From Setophaga petechia (taxonomy: Eukaryota; Chordata; Aves; Passeriformes; Parulidae), in contig JANCRA010000009.1 of NCBI GenBank assembly GCA_024362935.1, forward strand, positions 11,736,001-11,800,000: DNA of 64,000 nucleotides, read 5' to 3'. A program made the position numbers and the translations under genes. Under the pieces are notes generated by a model. It searched no databases and was not told the origin of the DNA. It saw nothing but the letters and a program-made list of their open reading frames with translations. Positions within the stretch are counted from its first letter, which is position 1. Every line of letters starts with the position of its first letter. Below are positions 49,201 to 60,200 of the stretch, in pieces.

Positions 49201-50508
49201 GAGAATATAGTCTGTGACTAAAATTTCAAAAGCAAGCCACAAAACTGACTATAATTCAGTCAGAAAAAATGAACCCTGACTACTCAATTTTGAATTTGGG
49301 TACACATTGTGGAATTTAGGCTTTTTCCCTTCATATCAACAAAGATTTAGTGGTTTGTTTCCACTTAGTGTGTAATGGGTCATTTCTGACTTGTATTTCT
49401 ATTTGATGGTCATTTTTTTTATCTTATCTGTATTTATTTTGTATTTGTTTTGTTTTTATAAAGTGCTTCCAATGAGGACATACTTTATAAAAATGCTTTT
49501 AATGCCTACAATTACTTCAATCAGTGTTTAAAAAACTTGTTTTGAAGTAAAATAAGCTCAAAATAAAATGGAAAAACTAAATTCAAATTTTTAAGTTACA
49601 ACACAGAAAAGAGAAAGTGATTATATTCCAGATGAAGTAGAAAGATGCTCAAGTGAAAAGGAATACTGTAAATTAATTTAATCACTAAGAGGCTCAGTGA
49701 GGAAGTTGTTTGTGATTTTGGTTAAAGACATATCCTATTTTTCACTGGTCTGGGGTTCTGCTTTGCACATGTGGTTATGCAGACTGGAAAAATCCTGCTG
49801 CTATTCTACAAAAGAGGATAACTGTGCCTTCACTGCCACAGAGAAGACCCAAGCCCCAGTTAATTCATATTAATTAAGAAGTTATTAATCATAGTATTGG
49901 CTATAGTGTAGTCATTATTAGTAATAACTTAATTTTAATAAGAAGAAGAGGCATACATATCCACACACACACAAATATCAGGCAATCTTTTAGGAAACCT
50001 TGCAGTGAGGATGTCAGGTATAACAACTTCTTTGGCTCCTTTTGGAAAAGAAAGTATGACCTTTCTTGGAGCACTTTGATGTGCCAAGCCACAGGGGCAG
50101 GTGGAGTTGAAGGCGATCAGAACTTGGACTGAATTTAAGCTATTTTAAAAAAGAGTTTGGACACTTGATCACGGCTTTTGAAGAAAATAGAGGAGAAATA
50201 CAATGTGGTCATTGCTGAGGTAGAATTCCTGCCCACATATCCAGCATGCAGTAGAACAGTGCAATCAGACTTTTAGAGGATTTGGGTGCTGTGACACAAT
50301 CCAGTGCTAATATTAAATGGCAGGGATTTTTGAGCTGTGTCACAGCTCTTTGTGTTCACGTTTCTTTTAAATTGCTATTTCTGCCAAAAACAAAAACCTT
50401 TTGCTATTTTGAAGTTGTATTTTGAAGTTGTTGCTTTAGTTCACGTGTCAACTGCAGTGGGAATCTGTGGGATAAACCCTTGGAAAAAGATAAATATATA
50501 CATAGATG
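46201..50508. other. Intergenic with one tandem duplication
   Basis: No supported gene or mobile element. The higher-GC patch at about 47.74-47.94 kb yields overlapping frames on both strands without known domains. A 34-base tandem duplication lies at 47494-47561. Confidence 0.5.
47494..47561 (+). repeat. 34-bp tandem duplication, two copies
   Basis: Two copies of a unit starting AAACATAACAATA and ending TTTGTAGTA or ATTGTAGTA, with a few mismatches between them. The copies are at about 47494-47527 and 47528-47561. Confidence 0.85.
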
Positions 50509-50509
50509 A

Positions 50510-50555
<46 letters not shown>

Positions 50556-50656
50556 GTGTGTGTGTATGAGTGTATATATATATATATACACACACATACA
50601 TATATATATATAAATATATATGTGTATATATATATATATGTGTGTATATATATATG

Positions 50657-50712
<56 letters not shown>
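50510..50712 (+). repeat. Compound (TA)n/(TG)n microsatellite, about 203 bp
   Basis: Almost pure alternating purine-pyrimidine sequence: TA, a TG block (about 50525-50548), TA, further TG and CA blocks, and a terminal TA run of about 40 bases to 50712. It explains the tyrosine/isoleucine/valine-rich open frames on both strands at 50337-50838. The tract can form cruciforms or Z-DNA and is likely to vary in length. Its exact length may be an assembly artefact. Confidence 0.97.
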
Positions 50713-50716
<4 letters not shown>

Positions 50717-53700
50717 CCTTAAAATTCCACAAAGTGATTCTATCTTGGATGTATAGATACATGCCCATCTATAAAATTGCTGTTGCTTTTGTCAAAGACT
50801 GCCAGCAAATTCCAGCAAAGTTCCCAAAATTTTACTAAAGCAAAGCACCCTCTTCCCTCTAACATACTGAGACCATTCATCGAATGCTGATTCCCTACAA
50901 AATATTTATTGCTTCATATTTTAACTCACACTAAAGTGATTGATGCAGTTGTAAATTCTGTAAATGACTAAAAATTACTGAAATTGGGAAAACTATTAAA
51001 ATACTGAAAATCAAACCCTTTTTTTTAGGCTGCTGATCCTGTTAGAAAAATCACATCACCAAAAATTAGCAATTTGAACTAAGTATCTTGGCACATCCCT
51101 CCTTGCTCATCTATAATATAATGAAGTTGTTTCCTGTGAAAAGGAAGAGAAAAACATTTGTATCTAGGAAGATAAATAGCGCAAGTATGGGAAATCTAAC
51201 AATTAACTTTCTTCAGCAAATCTTCATAAGAAGGGTTCCAGTGACACTGTAAAAGAAAACAGAGATTAAAACAGAACAAGAAGAAAAATAAAAAATGTCT
51301 GTAACATGCAAGTAATGGGTGCTCAGAGAGCCATATGTCTGCCAGTTCTCTGGGGATTAAAAAAATGAGAGGAAAATGAAGCAACTGAAGACATTTTTAC
51401 TGCATGACTTCCACCATATCTGGTGCATGTTTTATTAACACCAGTGTAGCTGAGGAATTCCTATTTCTCTGACAAAAGGAGCAACACTAAATGATTTTGT
51501 TACAGATTTCCAAGGTTGCGGTTGCATTGCTAAATCAATTGTGAGAAGTCAACCCTGACAGAAGAATGCTCAGCTTCATAACAGAGCTAAAGAACTTGGT
51601 TTATATAAAGGAAAAGTTCCATTGGCTGATGCTGAAAATGCCAACATTTTTATACTGAATCTGCAGCAATTTTGATGCTTTTTTTGGTTTGTTTTTGTTT
51701 CCTGTCTGGATCACCATAAGTTGGAATGATAGTTTTTGGAAATAGACATGGATCTGATTGCAAAGGAGAACATCTTTGCCTGGGAACCTTGTATAAGGAT
51801 TATCTTGTGCAGGAGTGCAACAGTAGCATTGTTATCCTTTAGAGGTGTTAATCAGTAACGCTTTGGGAAGAGCGTGAGGGCACCAGTTGTCACTTGATCC
51901 CAAGGCACATATGAAATTAATTCCATTTTTGGATAACCTTTTCTGCACAAATGAACAGTCTTTATTTTCCCATAGAGTTTGTGGCTATAAGAATCTAAGT
52001 AGACAAATCATCTGCAATTCTATGGTAAAGAGGTTGTATCTACACCTTGCATCCAATGTTCAAGAGCCAATGCATCAATGAAAAACTATTATCTGGGTAA
52101 GCAACACACAAAAAGCACCCCCAAAGTGCCCCCAAACATTCCCAGAACTTTGCTTGTGATTCAAGTTGCAAACAGCCATGGGATGGTCAGTCCATTTGGG
52201 GTACTAATAAAATGTAGTGGGTTCTTTCCCTCATATAGAAGTTCTTGTAACTAAGTTGGAGAGTATATTTAAAAACTGTGTGTTTTCACGAGAAAAAAGG
52301 GGAATGAATCATCCTTAGCTTAAGCATCTAGCAGTTAGAAAATCTACATGACTTAGGTTCCTTTTATTATTAGTGGTGAGGAAAAAAAACCCTCCTGAAA
52401 CCTGAATTCACAAAAGGGCACGTAAATCCCTGTCTGGTAGTGTCTATCTTTGTCTCTTTATCATAAAGTATCATACAGGGATTAGTTCAGGCTTGATAGC
52501 TCACTTGCAGACATCTTGATGATATAGCTCTCCCACAACTTTTGTAGTATATTATTGGTTAAAGGAAAACAATTTTATACTTTAGTTACACTGCTAGCCA
52601 TCTACATGCAGCTAATTTTGCTCTTTCTGATGCTTTTCCTTCCTAAATTTTATTTTAATTTTATTTTATGGACATTTTAAATTCTGAACACTTTCTCAGA
52701 ATTCTCCATTACTGCTACTGATAACTTGTGTATGTCTTCTTGAAAGTGTCTGTCTGGTTTGTGTGCTAGAGAAATTCCTCTAGTCAATTACCATATCCAT
52801 CAAAGATAGTAATATTTCCAATATTTTACTTGCTTTTTTGCATTTCTCTAACAAATTATGGGAATATATCTAGTTCTTATTCATCTATGCAGCTTTAGAA
52901 ATAATATAGCATCAGTCAGATTTGAAAATTGAGTTAAAGTTGGTAATTTTATTTTTCTGGGTGGTCATTAAGTATTTAATATTTCCTTTTTGTCCTTTAG
53001 GGGATAAATGGAAGAAAAATTACTTCCCCTCTAAATGGTCTCACTTCTGCCAAGTGCCCCAAGTAAGACTTTCCTGTGATAGATTATGTTTGGTTCCATG
53101 GAGCTTCTACCTGCTGTGTTTGGAGGTGACAATTAGGCTTGTCCAGAGGTTTTGACTTTTGATAAGGACCCTTTTTAAGAAATTTCAAAATAGCCCATTT
53201 GCATTTAAGGTCTTATGTTTGTGTTGAAAAGCTGAGAGTAGTACACTATTTTATCAAAATATTTAAATTGAAATATGAGCATATATTTCTTTAATTTGCT
53301 TTAGGTGCAAAGAAAAACAAGGAACTGATAATGAATGACAAAAATTATGTTTGGCATTTGGGAGTGCTTCACATCTATTAGGTTATATATGCTATTTACA
53401 TTTCATCATGTACTTTACCTGGCTTATGGGTACTGACTGTCCTTTAAAATATTCTTGCTATGTTCATTTTATAATCCATTTATAGGTCTGGTTTTGAGAA
53501 TGATAAATCTATTTTTGCTAAACACTAGTGTTCTGAAACAATGAATAATGACAAAAAAAATCAGCAGCATTTCAACACTTTTAAATGCAATATAATTTTT
53601 ATTAATATTATCTGTTTTCATTAGCTTTTTTGTGACTGGAGAAGGAAATTTTTTCTGTGTTCATATGAAAGCTCACATAAAAAAATTTGTTGTCAAAGTA

Positions 53701-54593
53701 AACTTAATTAAAAATCAGAACATGTTTTGGGACTGTTTCTTCATGTGAAAAAGATATAACAACCAATAACCCATATGAAAAACTACAGAAATATAAACCT
53801 ACAATATTAAAACTCAAAGTCTTAAAATTATAGTCAAAGTCTCCAAATATTCCGTGAGAGAATCTTCCTCCCATAAAAATCAAAATAACTATAAATGTTA
53901 ATGGTAGTCCCTTTGTTTTATGGAAACTTTTATGGAACAACTAATGTAATGGTCCTGGAGTCAGCCACCATTTCACCACTCTCCACATCATCTACTAAGA
54001 CATAAATAGTATTGAAAAAATTGTCTCATTAGAAAACCTGTCAGAGGGAGGCCTTCTTCTGAATTAGGCATCTATGCCATACAAAAAAGCAGGAGAGAAG
54101 CTCCCGTTCTTCACACTCTTTCTTACAGCCCTGCCTCGATGTCCTGCCAACACAGAGAGCTCCAGGAAGAGTCTCCTCTCTGTCCTGTGAGCCCTGCTGC
54201 TGGGTTAGGGACAGTAGTACAAGACAGAGCAATTCAGACACAGAGAATTCAGTATCCATGACATTAGAAAGCAATTCACCAGAGGCACACAGAGTCCAGG
54301 GGTCCCTGGGGTACCAGATTCACAGATAACTTGTCCTGCTGTGTTGCAATCTAACCAGGCAGGGCTGTTGTCTCTCCAGTTTCCATTTATTTGTTCTATG
54401 GACAGAACAGAGAACTCTTCCCAGACAGCCACCAGACAACAGGGACAGAACAACTACTGCAGACAAAAATGAGAAAGAAAATGAATAACCAAAGGGTTCA
54501 TGTGGGATGTTTTTCCAAAGCATTCACTTTGAAAATTCCTCACTAAGTATGTTCTTTTAAAAGGTGTTTTTGTACGAAAATAGAATGCATTAT

Positions 54594-54614
54594 CCAATGA
54601 GTCTCCATGGTAAC
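54594..54614 (+). promoter_or_regulatory. CCAAT element beside RFX X-box-like motif
   Basis: CCAAT at 54594-54598 is followed after two bases by GTCTCCATGGTAAC (54601-54614), one of the closest matches to the RFX consensus GTTnCCATGGnAAC that I see in the window. RFX factors and NF-Y bind such pairs in promoters and enhancers of ciliary and MHC class II genes. No promoter is otherwise evident here. Motif evidence only. Confidence 0.35.
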
Positions 54615-55082
54615 TTTGTTTCTTATTAAATGGAAGATGAAAAAAGCCTAATTAACTCATATGGCCTTGTATTTGTTCAAGTGTTCTGCTATACCTTTAG
54701 TAACTCTGTCTGCTGTATATTGAAAGATACTGTTTTTCTTTGGCTGCTTTTCTTTTTAGAGTTACAGGTTTTTCCTATTAAATGTAGATCATTGTGCAAA
54801 CAGCAAATGGTATATCAAGGGAGAAAATGATGCCCCTCTGCCTCTTGTTCCTTTCTTGACTTTCAGATGGAGTGCTACCTTACCTTGGTGCTGCAGGAAT
54901 AGTCATTATGCTCCTCATTCTTTTCATAAAAATCTAAATGATAGGCTTCCAGCAATCATATCTGGTGCTACTCAAGTGCAGTCCTTTAGACAATTAGCTT
55001 AACCCCTTCACCCAGGGAAATAAACTACAAAAAATAACTTTATCCAAGCCTTTCAAATCATTCTAGAGTAAAATTGATGAAA

Positions 55083-55133
55083 ATACAATACAATACAATT
55101 CAATAAAATAAAATAAAATAAAATAAAATAAAG
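55083..55133 (+). repeat. (AATAC)n/(AAAAT)n pentamer microsatellite
   Basis: Three AATAC-like units grade into six or so AAAAT units, ending at AAAG near 55133. Confidence 0.95.
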
Positions 55134-55490
55134 AACTTTATGAAGGAAACAGGGCAAACAAATCTATGAGCCTGGGTACAATTCACACTCTGGCCTTTTT
55201 ACTTTTGTCATAGTCACAAGAAAAGTATCCATTGTGCTTGAAGGTAACACAAGACTGGGAAATGCTATGGAGGCAGAATACCAGAACTAATACATTTTTT
55301 AAATATCCAAATAATCTTCAAAGACCTTCTACTTCTATGTGTTTTAGTATATCAAAAGAAAAAAAAGTCATTTGAGAATGAGCCTTGAGTTACATTTTTT
55401 ATATTTCCCACACACAGATTGAGTTCTTATGAGCCTGTGCCTTGGCTATCCTGGTGCAGTTAAAAGATTTTAAGGAAGGTCTTCAGCAGC

Positions 55491-55551
55491 AAAGTTGGAC
55501 TTGGTGATATCAAAGATCATCTCCAATTTTATCAATCCTATGATTCTCTGA
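55491..55551 (+). mobile_element. CR1 3' terminus fragment
   Basis: AAAGTTGGACTTGGTGATAT, then CAAAGATCATCTCC, and the terminal CCTATGATTCTCTGA match the last 60 or so bases of CR1 (consensus: GGACTTGATGATCTTAAAGG ... ATTCTATGATTCT). It is short and 5'-truncated. Confidence 0.75.
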
Positions 55552-57035
55552 AAGGTGCTATATGGCCCTTGGGAATGCTTAGCCCAGTCTTGATGGGGAA
55601 AAGCATCACTACCAGTGAGATGTGGGGAAGGAAGAGGAAAGTTTTCTAACTTACAACACCCAAAAGGAGTTATTCAAACTACAGACATACATGAGAATGC
55701 CTCCCCTCACCACAGACATCCAAGAAACTATTTACTGGAGGTCCATTCCTAAGCCAGCAATGGAGAACAGCAGGTAGCAGAATGATCATCATCCAGGGCA
55801 TGATGGACATCCCTCACCTGTTGGGATGCAAACCTGGCAGGTGGTTGCTGAAGAGCTCTTGTGGATCACAAGGAATAGGACTACCATTGTTCCCTGGTCT
55901 TCTTCCTGGTTCCCTGGAAGCTGGCTCAAGTAAATCAAGTAAATAGGAATAAAATCTTTTGAGACATTGATTCCAAGTAGTGGACAATGATCTCAATACA
56001 AATGTAAGCCTCTTCTCAGCCTTTACAAGCCTTGCTTGAGTTTCAGCGTTCTGACAGCACTGTGGTCTCAAAGTTCCCTAATTCTAAATTCTGTGCATGA
56101 GAACATCCAAAATGTCACATCAGTCATTGAAGAATTGAACATAACATGAGCATTATAAATCTCTGATTGTCTGCAGCTCAGAGTAATTTCTGAAACTAGT
56201 AATGTAGCAGAGAAGATGCCTGACAGAGCAGTAAATAGGGAAATGTTCACCAGCTGCAGTGGCAAGAACCATCTGAGTTTCAGTGGGCCAAAGAAGGAGC
56301 TGGAAAGTTATTAAGGAACTGAATTAGCTTCTCACGTGTCATCAGTTAAAAAGTCTTGTTTCCAGTAAGCTCCACCAATTTGAGAAACACAGTATTAGAG
56401 CATTCACTTCCCTCCAGCTCTTGGAAAATCTGCTCAATTCCTTTGCCCTTCTGCACTAATCCATTCAGTATCCATTTAAAATTTTAAATACAGAATATGA
56501 CTCAGATCAGCCATGACTCTATGAAGGGTCATGTTACAATAATTGTTCTTGTCATAGATTTTTATACTGTTACAATTGTTCAGGGTCTTTTTTTCTTTTT
56601 TCTTTTTCCCCAATAGAAGTAGTATATATATTTTCTGTGCAAAAATGGTAATAATTCCACCAACAGCAAATGATCTCATATTGCAGTGCAATATAGCGAA
56701 AGAAAAAGATGAGTAAAACAATTGTAGGTTGGTGTCTAACAACCTCATCCTAGCAGACTTTAGTTTTTTGCAAATCTTTGTTATCTCCTCCAACCCACTC
56801 CAGGTACTTCAAGACTACGAGGGAACTCTTGGGTCACCAGCATCCACTGGATCATATCCTATCATGTATGTATCAATTTACCTTTTTCTAGAACTGAGAA
56901 GCTGAAAATACCTGGAAGGTGTTCTGTCTTATGCATCAAACCTGTTCAGCACTTCACTGTGCTGTTTGAAAATCATCTAATCTTGAAAATAATCTGATCT
57001 GCAGTTACTGCATCTATGGTTCATTCATACCTGTG
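55552..57035. other. Intergenic; nothing recognised
   Basis: No gene or repeat is supported. The 105-codon minus frame at 56476-56793 has no recognisable domain. Confidence 0.55.
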
Positions 57036-57039
57036 CCAA

Positions 57040-57240
57040 AGTGGCTCTTTAGCATAAATAGATCTGAATCTCCCTTGTTCTTCTCTGCTTTAGATATTTA
57101 CAGACAGCAATGACACCCCCACTCAGTTTTCCTCCTGCTTGTCTAAGCAAGCCACACATCTCTATCTCAGCTAAAATGTGTTTTGCATTCTCTAGGAAAA
57201 TCTGGTTAATCTTCCTTGAGTTTAGCTTTACTGAGTTCAC
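57040..57240 (-). mobile_element. Probable degenerate CR1-type 3' UTR fragment
   Basis: The stretch around GATATTTACAGACAGCAATG and CCCCCACTCAGTTTTCCTCC resembles the CR1/L3 3' UTR reverse complement (family: ATTTGTAGACAGCAATCATATC.CCCCTCAG). It is followed by a TAAGCAAGCCACACA phrase that fits the same region. The termini are not found and divergence is high, so this is tentative. Confidence 0.4.
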
Positions 57241-60200
57241 AGGTAACCAGAAGTATATGATCTAGCTGATAGGACCTGCAGAATAGCATACTATTAATTT
57301 CTCTCTTTCTCTCTGTAGGAAGGGATATACTCTAGATTTCATTTTTTAATCTCATACTATTGGACATATTTCTTGTGTGTCATTCTCTTCCCTGAAATCC
57401 ACCTGCACTTTCCAAGTATACACTCCAAGCTTACAAATTTCAAATTTCAAATTCACAAATAATTTCTCAGAGCTGTCCCTGTCAACATGGCACTGCACCT
57501 TGTGCATTAATCTACCATCACATTCAGTCTGGCTGCATTTTATTCTGCTCTTGCTCTATATAACTAATTTCTGACTTAGCTCACCAGCAAATTTTTATAT
57601 ACTGTGGGTTTTTGTATCATTACTTTTATTTTTGTCTTGAAAGTGCTCGTCAGAGCTAATAGTGTTTTTCAGCCTTAACATTTTTTTATCAGTGTTGATC
57701 ACTGTTACTTTTTCACAATGGGTGTCATTTTGCCATGCAAGCACTCTTACTGTTTTCATAAAAAAAACCAGTGGAGTAAACTATCACTTACAGAGAAAGG
57801 ATCTGAATTTCTCTTAAAATGTAAAAATCCAATGTACATCTAGTTTACAGGCTAAGTAAGAAGTTATCAAATACCTGGAGGATTGTTCCTTTCGTTATGC
57901 ACTTCTGTTAATAAATCACTCTTTAAATCACTCTTTCATCAGAAAGAATTGATTCTTCTCTATAAATATATATGTAGAAAAAAAAATAAAATCTCTGAGA
58001 CTGTGTTTCCCCTTAAGCTGAATATTTCAAGAAGTATTATTGAACAAGGCACAGAAAAAAGACAGAGGATTTATGATGTGTGTAAATGTGTTAGAAGCTG
58101 ATGTGAATTCACTTAACCTGAGGCCTCTAACAATAATGTAGTTGAAATAATTTCAATTATTATCATTCTTATTGGAGAGAGTAAAATACTTTTTTCATTA
58201 AAATCTGTGGCTTGCTAAATGAACTAAGGCATCTTTAAAAAATGGCATTAGAATGAACATGCCATCCACTATAAGGAGATACAACATAAGATTCTATTTA
58301 CATCTTTATTTCAGGGTCAAATTCTCCTGTACGTGACCTTATTATGTGTTTCAGGGATTGGCAGAATTTGTAGAAGTATGCAGTAGTGCATGTTGTAAAC
58401 ATTCAATGCTTCTGTGTTCGCTTGAAAAGAAGGATGGTGGTACACACAATTTTCAGGGCAGGCATTCCTGTATTTTTTTTACTTACCTGGTTTGCCATCA
58501 GAGCAATCCTTTGTTCTGGCTGCTGCTTGAACTTGTGCTCTCCTGTACAGTGCAGGTGCCTGAAAGCTATTTCCTTTGATGGTGGCTTTGTTGCTTTTTA
58601 CTGAACATTTAGTGTGATTGCCTTCCTCCTTGGGAGCAGGAGCGGAGGGACACTCCCAGGGCCATCCCGAGGGGCAGCAGGGCTCTGCCACACCAGTGAA
58701 CTGTCCAGCAAGTGGACAGTTCCAGGTATCCAGAGCAGTAGGCAGGTCTGGGGTCAAGTCCAGAGCTCTGTCTGTGGGTCAGAGTCCAAATTTGGTTTAG
58801 CAGCTATGTACAAGGTGCAAGCATGGCTGTGACTGGGGAGTGGCTTTGGACGTACCTGGTGGGCAAGCCTGATCTTAAGCCAACTCCTGGACTAGGAGAA
58901 GGACTCCTTGCTGGAGTATCTTAGCAGATCTGCTCAGGAGGAGCCTCCACTGAGGCTTTTTTAGCAGAGATTCTGCCAACAGCTCTCTCCAAGGCTGGGT
59001 ACCCACACATTATCTAAGTTGTCCCTAAGCCAAAGAAGACAAATCCCCAGCAGTGGGACAATGTGCTCAGACACATGACATTCAGAATCACTGCATATAT
59101 TGATTATGATAGGGGAAATAATATTGTTGAGGAGAAAAACAAATGTCCCCAGATGGCAAATAAAGCAGAGGTACAGTTCTTTTGTTCACTGAAATTAGCT
59201 GAATGTGATTGTCATCTGTCACTGAGGCTAAGTGGAGGAATTGGTTCCTGGCTAGATATTCTTCTCTCTGAGAGGGGCTCAAGGAAAAGAAACATGGAAA
59301 TGTTTTTAATTTACCTACCAGCAAACTTTGATGTTTCATTATTTCCTTTAAATTTTTGAGACATTTCTTTGGTTTGTAATAATGTGAGTACCTTAATGTT
59401 AACTTAGGTCTTACGGTTCCAGGATTTTCTCAAATGTCAGCTAACAACAAAGGGGAGGAAGGCAGACTAATGTTATAAATTGAAGAGAATTAATAAAAGT
59501 GCCACAGTTCACCACAAATAAAACAAACAAGAGGGCAAGATATAAAGAGAGAAACACTCTTACCTTTCCTCAGCTTTCTGCTATGAAATGAAGCTATTTA
59601 TTAAATGGTGTTGAGCCTAGAAGGGGTTTGGAACTGGAAGCAAGGAAATCCTGGCCTTTCATTCTTGCTGTTTTGAGAGTAAAAGAACTGAGTCTTTACT
59701 GTTTGTAAATAAACAGGACAGGTACCTGGCTCCACTTATTCCTCCTTCTAACAGAAATAAACTGCAGGACCCAGAATTTTGGGTAAATGCAGGGATCAAC
59801 AGAGGCAGCAGCTTTTATGCCTCCTGCCTGGGTATCTGCTTGCATTACTGATAACATTTTCCAAGCACTGTATTGAAAGAAATGTAACTGCTTCAAATCA
59901 AAGAACATTTGATTATCCAACTTTGCTTCGTTGCTGCTTAAGTTTAGGGTTAGGATTGTGAAAACCCCCCTATTTTTAAAAAAAAAATTAAAAAAAACAT
60001 TGGTCCTGTCTTTAAATATTTTCCTTCCCAGGAAGATAGAATTTCTTGGTGAAGACTCTTATCAAAAGTGTAAGTATGAGCTCAAGTATACGTTTTTCAC
60101 AAATTAAAACTCCTCCCAAAGATTCAGGAGGAAAAATATGGATATAAAACTGCTTAAATGGAAGAATCACAAAGTCACTTATATATTAGAATATATGTAA

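Larger units (their letters stand above)
50713..55488. other. Intergenic; one X-box and one pentamer repeat
   Basis: No supported gene. A higher-GC patch at about 54.0-54.45 kb carries three overlapping minus frames of 67-82 codons without recognisable domains. It contains the X-box-like motif at 54601 and the AAAAT repeat at 55.08 kb. Confidence 0.5.

Noticed and set aside
50337..50838. Tyr/Ile/Val-rich open frames on both strands, up to 139 codons.
   Set aside because: These are translations of the TA/TG microsatellite.
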